Source of the DNA: Antedon mediterranea
Taxonomy: Eukaryota; Echinodermata; Crinoidea; Comatulida; Antedonidae
DNA length: 60,000 nucleotides
Reading direction: 5' to 3'
Assembly: GCF_964355755.1 (NCBI RefSeq)
Contig: NC_092677.1
Coordinates: 16,588,101-16,648,100, forward strand
The notes beneath the pieces are model-generated. The model did no database searches and was not told the origin of the DNA. It was given only the letters and a program-made list of their open reading frames with translations. Positions 44,757 to 56,472 of the stretch are shown here, one piece after another. Position 1 is the first letter of the stretch. Each line of letters starts with the position of its first letter. The translations under genes were made by a program, and so were the position numbers.

Positions 44757-46203
44757 GTGTAAACATACTGATTATGTTACTAGCCTCTTGACCACTATCA
44801 CATGTTGAATATATCATACATTTATTTTATTCACATACGTTTATATATGTATAATTTTTTTTTCTTTTTGCAAGTGCCTGATTATACAAGTTTTGCCAAC
44901 AAAATATGTTTAACTTCATCTTTCAACATAAATTCCCAAACATACAATGCGTAGATTCTTTTATTTTGCACCTTGTTGAATTATCAGAAGTTGTTATGTT
45001 AACGCAATAAATGTCCAGGCTATGGCAAAAATGTTTTTTTGTTGGGGTTTAAAATCATCTCTATAATGAAGTATATGCCTCGATGTGATAGAAATGTTTG
45101 ACGTTGTGCAATATTACCAAATATCAGAATAGAGCTTTAAATGAATGAATAATTTTTAATTTGTAGTTTAAATTCCTGTTTTGTGCAATAGTTTATAATG
45201 GTAAACAATGGTTTATATTTTATAAAGAAGAAATTAAATATATTTTAGTATAAAACTACCTTGTGATTTTTAGGCCTATAGTTGTACATTTTAGTCTATG
45301 AAATGTTTTATCAATACAGTATTGTAAATTAAAAAACTGAATACTGTAAATAATGTATATCGACTGTATTTTTATTTGACCTATTTTTGTATTAAAGTTG
45401 ATTTGAGGAAACAGTTTTCACATTGTATAAATATATAATTCACTTCAAGTTCACTATGTATTCATAACATGTATTTATCTATACAAATTGTAAACAAACT
45501 GATTGGTATGTTGCTGTTGATCACTATCATCACCAGTTGAATAATTATTGATACTGTATAAATGCGCTTATTTTTCCACAATGTTGCTCAAACTTTTTAT
45601 GAAAGTGTCCTTTTGCATGATTTATGAATTAGTAACTGACATGCAAATGCCTTCATCGAACAGAATATATTGATATTGTTTAATTGTGAGAAAATTTAAA
45701 GAATGATGTAAACGCCATAGATATATGATAACGTGACTCTTGTAAGTTCTCTTATAAGCCCATCAAAATATTCTATAGTTCTTATTAAATTATTTCTTGA
45801 TGTATTAACATATATAAATGCCATTAAAAAATATACTGTATTTATTTATTTTTTTTGCACCGTGTGCTTTTCATACGTTAATAACATAACATTTCCATAC
45901 ACAAATCATAGACATTGTTTTGTAAGTATACTATCCATGTTGATTGATTAATTATTTTTATATCACGCATCTTTATATCGCATGTGAGTAGTAATTGTAA
46001 TATTATTTTAAATATCTATAATTTTCATGAAAGTGTCATTTTTATCTATAAGTTTACCCGACATTAATTATTTCTTATTTCCATATATCCATAGTATAAT
46101 TTTCAATATTAAATGTATTTCAATTGCACTTTTAAAAGCATTAACACTATACTATATACATACATATTTGGCTTTAACCACAAATGTTATGAACACCACA
46201 ATC
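44757..46203. repeat. Downstream paralogous flank
   Basis: Matches 1620-3390 (without the 475-bp MITE) and, at its right end, the first bases of the window. It continues at 57130 beyond the LTR element. Confidence 0.7.
45006..45011 (+). terminator. Candidate polyadenylation signal
   Basis: AATAAA, about 600 bases after the LRR stop codon. It is the first clear canonical hexamer I see after the stop; no transcript evidence. Confidence 0.3.
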
Positions 46204-46855
46204 TGTAGTGAAAACCCCCTTATATAATAATGGGTCGGCCCAAGGTGTGACCCGAGGTCACGTGCGTTACTGACCGGTGCCGGAGCGGGCTCTTTGAACG
46301 CATTAGACGGAACGGACGTAAATCGTGACTAGGCCTAAGCCTATGCTGTATCAGTATCAGCCATTACGCACGTTCCCTGGTGTTTGATATACACTAGCCT
46401 ATAGCCAGCAGGGTTTCCTGTGTAAGCTTCCCAGCCTAGACTGAGCGGTATATAAGCCAGTTCTACGGTAATATTGGTGGAACAACAGGTATTCACTGTG
46501 ATTGAATAGGTTATAGGCCTATATTATAGTTTAAGCCTCATTGCTACTATTACGAGGTACGAGCCACAAGGGGTCAAGCTCAACCCTACTAGCTGAGCTA
46601 GTACTGAGGGATTGCTCACTGGGTAGCCACACACATACACAGCAACGGAATAAAGGTACGTTTAGTCCTCCTAGGCTGGCCTGTGTGTTTATCACTACCA
46701 GCAGCCACACATCGGAGTGGGCTGTTCGTACTCTTCTGTGTATCACACTTCATCTGGGCCACCAGGGGGCAAGAGACCAGTCCCGCCTAACAGGTAAGCT
46801 AGTACGCCTTGTGTAATAATTGTAGTAGCTTCGCACTCTCGGCCGTTTTACAACA
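46204..46855 (+). repeat. Left LTR, outer element
   Basis: 652 bases, paired with 56473-57129. Contains a TATATAAG box (about 46450), a plausible promoter for the + strand element transcript. Confidence 0.85.
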
Positions 46856-47420
46856 TTGGCGCTGCGAGTGAATTCGGGACGCCAAGTTACTTAGTTTGTT
46901 AGCGAAGAGGTCGTCTGGAGACGACATAACGGATCAAATCTCCCGCTGTACTTTTAACAATTCCGCACGGTGTGGGTTCACCGCGATTAGTTGATATTTA
47001 ATAAAGTGCAAGGATTTTTTGTATCGATTCTATAGGCGCCATTATTGATAGTGGACGTTAATGCTTTTGTAACAAAACTTCATCAGGTAGTACCCATTGA
47101 GAAGTTAAACTTACATAGCAATAAGAGCTTCAATTATTTTCATTATTATAAAATTATTTCAATTGTATTTTTGCATTGCTGAAGTTGAGTTACGGAGCGT
47201 ATCCTCCATTGTGTGGTCTTCTGAATTCCTAAGACACTTGTGGGCGGACTTCGCCTGTTTCTTTGACTTCGTTTGCATATCATCTTAAGCAACTGTGATT
47301 TCTATTGAGCAGGTGTAATTGGTTTTTCTTTAATATTGCCTTTTAGAGAAAGTTGTTTGTACTTCTATTATATATATTTTTATAGTTGTAGTGTATAAGA
47401 AGTACAATCCTCAGTTATAC

Positions 47421-47880
47421 TGTAATAAATTACCATTCCCTAACATATAGAGTAACATAGTATTTACATGAACATTCTAGAATAAGATGTTTTGATTTAA
47501 TAAACCATGTATAATTAATAAGAACAATCAAGAACATTCCAGAAGTGCTATTAATAGAAACTGTAATCATGTAATAATGAGAAGTATAAAGAATGATCTA
47601 GAAGGATAGGAGCATCTTGTATATAAAGGGTTGTAAACTATTGTAAGGTTGTTGGATTAGAGGTTGGATTAGAGGTTGGATGTTATATTGTAAAGTCATT
47701 GTGAAGCTGTTGTTTAAAGTGCTTACTGGATTGTTAAAAGTTGAAGTTGATTGAAATTAAAGCTTTGTTTTTGAGTTATTTTACAACTTTGTGGATTTTG
47801 TGTGTATACTTTTATGTCACAAGGGAGTTCCTAAAGTATTTTCAACCGCTCGGAAACATACGTACGAGGAGTTCGTGACA
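47421..47880 (+). repeat. Left LTR, inner element
   Basis: Starts TGTAATAAATT, ends TTCGTGACA. Contains TATATAAAGGG (near 47620), a likely TATA box. Confidence 0.9.
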
Positions 47881-48212
47881 TAATTTGGTGGCAGCGGTTA
47901 TTTCGATCTACTGTTCGACTTAACTGTGTATTTATCTACGGTTGTGATATTTTGTGGTAGCAGTTTGATCTACTGTATTTTGCCATAGATTGGTGGCTGT
48001 TTTAGGATCAACTGTACTTTATTGATATTTTGTGAAAGCGGTACTTACGATACTGTGATATTTTACGGAAGCCGCAGTGCTACGTTTTGTTTAATCGTAA
48101 GTACACAAACATTGTTTTAAGAACAGTACATTATTTATTTGGAACAGTAGACTTGTGAACGTCTCGGTAACTACGATTAACTAGTAACAAGACCCTCATC
48201 CAGATTTAAAAT

Positions 48213-50552
48213 ATGGCTGATAAACAATCAACAACAAGATCCGGTAGAGAATACAGCGGTGGCGATGAAACTGATTCGGATGTAGAATCAGTTCAATCAG
48301 TACAACCTGAACAACAGGCAGAAGAGTCTGGACCAACCAGTGGACATAACCCTACAGGGGCTGACTCATCTTCAAAAGATGTTTTGTTGTTGATGCAGCA
48401 GCAAATGCAGCAGTAAATGCAGCAGCAAATGCAGCAGCAAATGCAACAACAGAATCTTATGATGCAGCAGATGATGGAACAACAAGAACGTTTACGCAAA
48501 GAAGATATGGAAAAACAAGAACGTTTACGCAAAGAAGATATGGAAACACAAGAACGTTTACGCAAAGAAGATATGGAAAGACAAGAACGTTTACGTAGGG
48601 AAGATATGGAGAAACAGCAAGCGTTAGTAATGGCGTTAATGGATAAGCAAAAGGACAGTGAGGAGAAACGATTAAAAGACATGATGAGATTGAAGGAAGT
48701 TCAGATTGCAAAACTTTCTGATAGTGATAATATTGAAAATTATCTCACTACGTTTGAACGAATTGCTAACACCTATGAGTGGCGAAAAGAACACTGGGTA
48801 GTAAAACTAATACCTCATTTGACAGGCAAAGCAAGAGCAGCCTATGCATCACTACCAGTGACAGAGAGTAACCAGTACGACATAGTGAAGAAAGCAATAT
48901 TACAAAGGTATGACATAACTGAAGAGACATATAGGCAAAGGTTTAGGTCAATTAAAAAGAAAAGTGAAGAAAGTTATAGAGAAATGTATGTTAGGTTAAA
49001 AGATTTATTTACTAAGTGGGCTAGGCCTGCTGATAAAAGCAAAGATGATTTAGCTGAAATTGTTATTTTAGAGCAATTAATAGATATTATGCCCACAGGG
49101 GTACAAATTTGGGTTAAAGAACATAAACCAGATTCTGGATTAAATGCTGCAGAATTAGCAGATAATTATTTTCAAGCTAGAAAAGGTATCGATTTTGAGA
49201 AAAAGTTTCAAAATAGAAAACACGAAAATAGAAACAACCAGGAGAAAACAGTGAAAGGCACTCCTGAAGTTGACAGTAAGGGTAATAATAATCCCCCTGA
49301 TAACTTTCATAAATCACAATCTGACGCTAGACAACCTCTCGTTTGTAGACGGTGCAAAAAAGTAGGCCACATAGAACGATTTTGTCGAAGTAAGGATGGC
49401 TTTTTGTCGACAAAGACAGATACTGTTTCAAAACCATGTACACCTTACATTTGTAGAGGCCTAGTTGAAGGGTGTGATTGTGAAATTTTGATAGACTCTG
49501 GATGTGATATGACACTTGTTCATTCTGATTTAGTAGCGGCTAAGAAAATTAATCGCGCGGAGCAAGCTAAAATTACATGCAGGTGCGTCCATGACCATGT
49601 CCAAGCCTATCCTACTGCATTCGTCAATATTAAGATTAATAACGAAGACCATAATTTGTTGGTTGGCGTTTGCAGCGATTTACCAAGAGATGTAATTCTT
49701 GGTAGGGACTTTCCTAAATTTGGAGACTTATTAGGGAAGAGGGATAAGAATCATGATAGGCATAGTTTTGTTGCCACTAGAGATCATGCTAGAAAAGAAA
49801 AACTAAGAGAGGAAAACGAATTAAATTCGGAAAAAGCTTCTGGGGTTATTTCACATCAGTTAGATGATGTGGTTAATTTTCAAGAAGAATTTGGACATTT
49901 AGATGGCCAACTACTCAGTAACAACCCTCCCAAGGAAAAAGTTCATAAAACCAGAAGTGAGAAACGAAAAGTTAGGAAAGAGTTTGCAAAAACAAAGGAA
50001 GTTCAATCTAGCCAAGATAGTGAATTAGACATTTTAGATATTGGCAGAGATAAAATTAAGGATTATCAGGTTAAGGATAGAACTTTAATTTCACTTCGAG
50101 AACAGATGTTAGTACAGAAAGATGATGACACTATAAAGATAGTCTGTAAGGATGGAATTTTATTTAGGCTGGTTTTCACTAAACACCAGACAGAACCAAT
50201 AGAGCAATTAGTGGTTCCATACCCTTGCCGTAATAGTGTATTGAAAGTCTCACATGATAATCCTTTGGCAGGTCATTTAGGTAGGAAAAAGACATTAGAT
50301 AGGATAAAGCAGAGATTCTTTTGGCCTGGTATTAGAAAGGATGTGACCGAATATTGCAACACTTGTGAAAATTGCCAGAAAACTTCAAAGTATAAAACTA
50401 AATTTAAGGACTTTATGATTCCTATGTCATTAATTAGTGAACCATTCGGACAAATTTACATGAATATTGTTTGTTCATTATTAGTAATTATTAATAATTA
50501 TGTTGTATGTTATTATGGCGTATTTAAGTTTTATAGACTAGGAGTGGGTTAA
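48213..50552 (+). pseudogene. Inner element Gag-protease-integrase zinc-finger ORF with one in-frame stop
   Basis: ATG at 48213; the frame is broken by TAA at 48414-48416 inside a Met/Gln repeat, then open to 50552. Order: acidic N-terminus; Met-Gln repeats; EERLRKEDMEKQ-type coiled repeats; a Gag core (NYLTTFERIANTYEW, LTGKARAAYASLP, REMYVRLKDLFTKWARP); a CCHC knuckle CRRCKKVGHIERFC (near 49350); a retropepsin-like site IDSGCDMTLVHSD with ILGRDFP; then, without any RT, an integrase HHCC region (H…AGHLGRKKTLDRIKQRFFW, then CNTCENCQ). The integrase core stops after PFGQIYMNIV, where its first catalytic Asp is expected. Translation could also begin after the stop. Whether readthrough occurs is unknown. 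Confidence 0.85.
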
Positions 50553-50625
50553 ATTTTGCCACGTCCGTGTATACTTGCCCCTCAAAACTCCAAGAAAGAG
50601 TTTTGAGCTCAGAAAGAGGGGGGAG

Positions 50626-51085
50626 TGTAATAAATTACCATTCCCTAACATATAGAGTAACATAGTATTTACATGAACATTCTAGAATAAGATGTTTTGA
50701 TTTAATAAACCATGTATAATTAATAAGAACAATCAAGAACATTCCAGAAGTGCTATTAATAGAAACTGTAATCATGTAATAATGAGAAGTATAAAGAATG
50801 ATCTAGAAGGATAGGAGCATCTTGTATATAAAGGGTTGTAAACTATTGTAAGGTTGTTGGATTAGAGGTTGGATTAGAGGTTGGATGTTATATTGTAAAG
50901 TCATTGTGAAGCTGTTGTTTAAAGGGCTTACTGGATTGTTAAAAGTTGAAGTTGATTGAAATTAAAGCTTTGTTTTTGAGTTATTTTACAACTTTGTGGA
51001 TTTTGTGTGTATACTTTTATGTCACAAGGGAGTTCCTAAAGTATTTTCAACCGCTCGGAAACATACGTACGAGGAGTTCGTGACA
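50626..51085 (+). repeat. Right LTR, inner element
   Basis: Partner of 47421-47880 with one substitution. Confidence 0.9.
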
Positions 51086-51175
51086 TATACACAAGTCGAT
51101 TTTTTATTGTATTGGTATAGCATTGTTGGGTCTACTTCAATTCTATACGTTTTAGTAGTAATTAGATAATTTAGC

Positions 51176-51691
51176 ATGCCTCCAAAATCCCGATTCGTTT
51201 CTATTAATTTTTGCGACATGTTAGATCTTAACCTTTTGCCTGGCATACAGTAGGTGCCTCACGTGCTCAAAAACTTATAGAATGGAGGGAGGGGTACGGC
51301 AACATCACCCCGAACAACATAGGGAAGATAATAAGAGGCTCAGGAAAAGGCAAGTTTATGAAATGGTTGGATTTCACTCCAAACCCGAGATGGGGAGGGA
51401 GAGACGGAGACTCAACGATTTACCGTGAGCTCCGGGATACCAGCACACCACTTGAGGTTGCTTATCCACCCGACCATTCTGGGTTAGGAATAGAGTCAAG
51501 ATATTCTTCTCTACATCCTAAAACAGAGGCAAATCAGAATTACGATACAAGAGTCTCTGATATACTGTCTGATTCACCAGTAGATACTTTATCGTGCAAT
51601 TCTGGGAGGGTTCCTAAATCAAGCGCCAACAGTCCAATTGCGTATCACGATACCTGGACAACGCTTGTACGTCAGGACACTACTCCAATAT
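51176..51691 (+). pseudogene. Outer element gag, N-terminal piece
   Basis: ATG at 51176 opens a frame (PPKSRFVSINFCDMLDLNL, LPG) that stops at ~51250. A second frame continues with VGASRAQKLIEWREGYGNIT and KIIRGSGKGKF, a helix-hairpin-helix-like segment, then a polar region. The reading frame is cut at 51692 by the TIR element and resumes after 53123. Confidence 0.5.
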
Positions 51692-53123
51692 CAGGCCCGT
51701 AGCCAGGGGGGGTTTTTATGGTTCGGGCGAACCCCCCCCCCCCCCCCCCTTTACAGCGAACCCCCCTTAACCGACTGCGAACCCCCATCCCCGACATGCC
51801 CAATACCTCACCCTCATCTCCGAAAATCGTCCAAATACGTGCCCCACAGTACAAAAAGTTGTTCGTAAATTAAAAAATTTGTAAACTCGTTCGGAATAAC
51901 TCATACAGTACCTTCTTCCCTGTATGAGCGTACTTCGAGCGATATAGTCTGTAAATTTCTAAGAGTTGCAAATGAATTGCCGATTTTATCAACATGATAT
52001 TGACGCGTCTCACAGCGAGCTGGGGGACGAACGATTCGTACAAAGGACACCGCCAGACAACTGCGTACCAATTGTTTAGATCACTGGCAGTCAGGCAGCA
52101 TGCATAAAGTATATAGCCTTCCGACATACATCAGTATTTATGTGTGGCTATGAAGTATAATGTATCATAGAGGATTATAGTGAATATTAATATTTTACAC
52201 TATAATATCTATGGTATCATGTACTGTAGTTCACATTATGGCATCCGATTATTTTTTTCTAGACCACCAGCCGATACGTACTCAAATGTATCAATATCAC
52301 CTATTTACATTGGCATATTTAATTTCCTCAACAAATTGCTGTAAATAAATATTATAGATAGAGCTATAATAAGAATTGCATTTTTCTTCACCCAGTGTGC
52401 TTTTTTCGGGGCTTCTCCTAGACGTACGTTCGCATTGAACTTGAACGCAAAACAAAATATCGAGTAAAATGATCTAACAATCGGCGGTTCCGCACAGAGC
52501 ACGCGCATCTAACATACGGCAACAAATGTTATCGTTTAAATAGTCCACGAGTCCAAGTACGATCGTTTTGCTCATTGGTAGCATGCTGCATGAGAGTGTC
52601 TTATCCGGCCATCTAGGGGTGTCATTTAACAAAATTTGCTTCGCCGATACGTACTCAAATGTATCAATATCACCTATTTACATTGGCATATTTAATTTCC
52701 TCAACAAATTGCAGTAAATAAATATTATAGATAGAGCTATAATAAGAATTGCATTTGCCTTCACCCAGTGTGCTTTTTTCGGGGCTTCTCCTAGACGTAC
52801 GTTCGCATTGAACTTGAACGCAAAACAAAATATCGAGTAAATGATCAAACAATCGGCGGTTCCGCACAGAGCACGCGCATCTAACATACGGCAACAAATG
52901 TTATCGTTTAAATAGTCCACGAGTCCAAGTACGATCGTTTTGCTCATTGGTAGAATGCTGCATGAGAGTGTCTTTTCCGGCCATCTAGGGGTGTCATTTA
53001 ACAAAATTTGCTTCGCCTCAGGCCCACCCCAGGGGGGGGGGGGGGGTCGGTAGGTATGGGGGTGGGGTGACCCAAATACTTAGTGTGCGAACCCCCCCTT
53101 GACAGATCCTGGCTACAGCCCTG
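51692..53123. mobile_element. Non-autonomous TIR element (hAT-like, 5-bp duplication)
   Basis: The ends CAGGCCCGTAGCCAGG and CCTGGCTACAGCCCTG are imperfect inverses. AATAT flanks both sides (51687-51691, 53124-53128). G/C runs and GCGAACCCCC motifs lie near both ends. The interior has a 373-bp direct duplication (52270-52642 and 52643-53017). No transposase. CAGG termini with a 5-bp duplication fit a hAT5-type element; this is an inference. Confidence 0.65.
52270..53017. repeat. 373-bp direct tandem duplication
   Basis: Two nearly identical copies, each starting GCCGATACGTACTCAAATGT and ending AACAAAATTTGCTTC. Minor differences (TGCTG/TGCAG, one base near TTTTTC/TTTGCC) indicate a recent origin. 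The minus-strand ORFs here are just the two copies. Confidence 0.9.
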
Positions 53124-53189
53124 AATATCCTACTACCTACTTTCCAACTGGATACCCGAAAAACATCTACCTGGCTGGATAATTGTGGG

Positions 53190-54461
53190 ACGCATTTTAA
53201 TTATAAAACCAGTGGTACGCCAGTCTATTATCAGACCCAAGCCACATCAACATACCAAGCGCCACAAGATAGGCCCACAATGTATGATAGGGAAAGAAAA
53301 GATTTTTATAGCTCCTATAACACCCAACAGACTCCAGTCTCTTATGAACCTTGTTATGATCACAGGGAACTAAGGGATAGGAGATCTCAACCCTCCACAA
53401 GGCGTGCCTCTAGAGGTGAACCTCAGACACGACATGTTGGTTGGGCCTGGGAGGATGACTCTGATAGTGAAAGTGAGCATGATGCGTATTTAGCTGACTT
53501 CCGGGAATTCTTGAGGAATACTGAATGTAGAACCCTTAGGCGGCAGAAGCATTTTAGGCCCAAGGATATTCCCAAAAGTCTAGTATTTAATGGCAAGGAT
53601 AATTGGGTTCTCTTTAAGGAACGCTTCCTCAATTACGCTGACGAGCATGACCTCAGCAATAGGGGAATGCGCAATGCTTTCAGTTGGTGCGTTACCGGCA
53701 TAGCTGCTGAGTATTTTATTAATTTAACTGACATGAATGTAGATATCTCTTTCAGACACATCGTACAAGCTTTTGACGAACGCTTTAGGGCCGAAGAGTT
53801 ACCCGAGGTCTTGGAAGTGAAATTCGAAGCTGCTGTACAGCATTAAGGAGAATCTATAGAAGATTGGGGCGACAGAGTTCTCACACTGACTAGAAAAGCC
53901 TTTAGCGATCTCCCGCAAGGTTGGATCTGTCAAAGGGTGGTTGTGAAATTCTGTGTGGGTTGTCTTGACACTGACGCTGGGCAGTATATGCTTCACCAGA
54001 ACTATACCACCCTGACTGAAGCAATGGCAGCTTACGAGAAGTACACTGAGCTGAGAGAACTCTGCCTTCGTACGAGGAGTAGACAACAGGAACCAGTGAA
54101 GCCGCATGTCCGGTTTACCACCATGCCAAAACATCTGGAACACCCAACCTCATCCAGGTATAGAGGGGAATTTTTTGATGGTGGGGCAGAGGTAGAGGTT
54201 CGGAAGGTAAGTAAACCTAGCAAGGGTCGGACTCGCCCGGCGAGCCAGCGAAACCCTACCGTTCCTAGGCTAACGAAGAAGCCTGATCCCAAGGATCACC
54301 GGTTACCTTCACAGCCAAACCCAGAACCCACTGATGGAGCCGTCGAGTCTAAAATAGTTCAACCGGATAACAGGGGCACTCGCCTAGTAAGTGAGTTGTC
54401 GAACCGAATCAACCAGTTGACAACCAAATTTGATATTCTGCTAACTACACTACAACGATAA
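53190..54461 (+). pseudogene. Outer element gag, main part, with in-frame stop
   Basis: The open frame begins upstream of ATG 53280 with a Tyr/Gln/Thr-rich segment, then LVFNGKDNWVLFKERFLNYA and DISFRHIVQAFDERFRAEEL, the usual Ty3-type capsid pattern. TAA at 53844-53846 interrupts it. The same frame continues with SIEDWGDRVLTLTRKAF, RVVVKFCVGCLD and a basic Pro/Arg-rich tail, to the stop at 54459-54461. No CCHC knuckle is evident. Confidence 0.7.
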
Positions 54462-54631
54462 CCCAAGGCAACACCAACACCGGTTAGACAGGACCCAGCA
54501 TTGTCACCCCGAGTGTGTGTTGAGGGCCAGGAACCCGGTCAACAGGTTTGTCAATTTGGGTCAGAAGGTAAGCAGACGTCAAACTAGAGCAGGTTGGGAA
54601 CGCAGCCCAGCTTCTCAACCTGTCATCTTCT

Positions 54632-55303
54632 ATGGGCTCTGACTCAAAGGCTGAAATACATAAAAAGAATCATAATGTCAATGATAATAATAATGTCCAT
54701 GATAATAATAGTGTTTCTATGAGTACTTTTTCAGAGAACACGCTGGCACTACTCCCATGTTGCAAAGGTTCATTTGTAGGCACTACTCCGACCGACGATC
54801 TGTTGGGGCCGAGTGCAACAAACCAAACTCAAACCGTGGAGGTAGAGACCAAAGCAGATGAGACTGAAAAAACCATCATTATCAACAGAGTACAATCCAA
54901 CCGGGCCTTATTCACCACTGCCTGCGTAAATCAAACCGAAGTGACAGCTGTTGTGGACACGGCTGCGGAACGGACAATACTCTCAGATAATGTATACTCA
55001 CGTTTATTGTCTAAACCACCTATTGTAGCCGAGCTTAACTTTAATCTAGCAGGTAGAGGTACATCAATGCCTGGTTACAAGGTTGTTAACTTTAGATTGG
55101 GATCTGATGTCTACACTGAATTCTTCTATGTAGCACCGATTCATGATGAAATGTTACTAGGTCAGGATTTTCTGGTGAAAAAACAAGGCCATGATAGACT
55201 GCGGACGTTTGCTATTAACAATAGGCTCAAGCACGGTATCTGTGAGGAAAAATCGGGAATCCGAATCCTCGAGAATCGCCAGTGTCCTTGTTGCCAAGCG
55301 TAG
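54632..55303 (+). CDS. Outer element retropepsin-like ORF
   Basis: A low-complexity Asn/His/Val start is followed by VTAVVDTAAERTILSD, matching the retroviral-type aspartic protease active-site loop but with DTAA in place of DT(G/S)(A). DEMLLGQDFLVK matches the second conserved ILG-x-DFL region. The Gly-to-Ala change at the active site probably impairs activity. It overlaps the next ORF in another frame at 55191-55303, as a frameshift or mutation would produce. Confidence 0.6.
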   Translation: MGSDSKAEIHKKNHNVNDNNNVHDNNSVSMSTFSENTLALLPCCKGSFVGTTPTDDLLGPSATNQTQTVEVETKADETEKTIIINRVQSNRALFTTACVNQTEVTAVVDTAAERTILSDNVYSRLLSKPPIVAELNFNLAGRGTSMPGYKVVNFRLGSDVYTEFFYVAPIHDEMLLGQDFLVKKQGHDRLRTFAINNRLKHGICEEKSGIRILENRQCPCCQA

Positions 55304-55931
55304 AGTGATACCACCACACTCAGTAATGCATGTCCACCGTCAACTCGTACCTAACCATTTACCATTACCAGATTACATTATAGGTACAGAGATGAATTCT
55401 TCGTTGGCAATTCCAGTTACCACACACCAGGGATTGCGGAAGTCGCACCTGTGTGTGGTCAACACTTCTAATCAGTACATCACATTGAAGAAGGGCAGGA
55501 ACATTGCCACAGCCACGGAGACCAAGCCGATGGAAGGGGGTGCGGTTAACGCTGCTGACGTGTGTTCAGTACCCAGCAATGATGTGCCTGTTTCGGCAGG
55601 ACCCAGTCATCTGGTCAACATACTCAGTGCATTGTGTGCCCATCCCGCCTCCATTAAGGATGCAGGACTGTCTTCTCTTGCCACTCAGGAGAAAAGGTTA
55701 AGCCTGAATGCAGTGTATTGTTTGGAGGAATCCGAGCACTGCATTGTCACTCTAGAAGTTGCTCAGATTCGACACACAAGTGGCGAGATAGGGAGTGAGG
55801 GTTTTGTTTGGGACCCAGGAGGTTTAAGGACCATTACAGAAACCCGGGCCCCAAATGGATTTAATTACTTGTATATTCACAGGACGAAGGTTGCATGGTC
55901 ACGGCAGTTCAGCCTGAGATACCGACTTTAG
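55191..55931 (+). pseudogene. Outer element pre-RT segment, truncated
   Basis: The frame includes RRVIPPHSVMHVHRQLVPNH and VNTSNQYITLKKGRNIATAT, the spacer commonly found between protease and RT in Ty3/gypsy polyproteins. The frame then ends without entering RT. 55932-56458 encodes nothing I recognise, so RT, RNase H and integrase are deleted. Confidence 0.5.
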
Positions 55932-56472
55932 GAGCTAATTCTTCCAGCCCAAGTTTGAAATTCTTTTGGTTGAATAAAGCCGCTCTACACTCGTCCGATG
56001 ATGGACTCTCATTTCGTATAAGGTAAAAAGGTTATTGGATTTACCTGTGGGGAGACGCAGCGATGCATGGAAAGGGATAACGATTTCCGTGTCCTCACAC
56101 GACAAGGGCTATGTGCTATACCTTAGCCAGCCACAGGGCAAATCCACGAAGCTGTGTCTCCTATGGACCAGTACTGTTATCAAATTGATTAGCCTAAGAC
56201 TGTTCTTTGTCTCGCTGAGAAGAAGGGTGAAGTAACTCCAACCTCGCGACTGACAGCCCCTGGGTAGTTAACTGACCGTTTACCACATTGCTATCCTGGG
56301 CTGGATCTGATTCACTGTGGAAGATGTGTAGAATGGTTATCTTTGCAGATTTTCAATTGGGATGGACTTTTCTGAGTTTACCTCAAATCCTCCTAATTAA
56401 TCAGTCTCGATTGCTACCAGGCACTGGTCCACATCAGAACACTGGGCTCAGCCTTTATAAAATTGGGAGGAG

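Larger units (their letters stand above)
47421..51085 (+). mobile_element. Inner LTR retrotransposon, RT-less deletion derivative
   Basis: The LTRs 47421-47880 and 50626-51085 are 460 bases each and differ at one base by my reading (T versus G in AAAG(T/G)GCTTACTG). TATAC flanks both sides (47416-47420, 51086-51090). A primer-site-like TGGTGGCAGCGG lies just after the left LTR, and the tract AGAAAGAGGGGGGAG (50611-50625) lies just before the right LTR. The single internal ORF codes Gag, zinc knuckle, protease and the integrase zinc-binding domain, skipping RT/RNase H. Confidence 0.9.

Noticed and set aside
48293-48711. Minus-strand Cys/Ile- and Leu-rich ORFs
   Set aside because: Antisense shadow of the Met/Gln and RLRKEDMEKQ repeats of the inner Gag.
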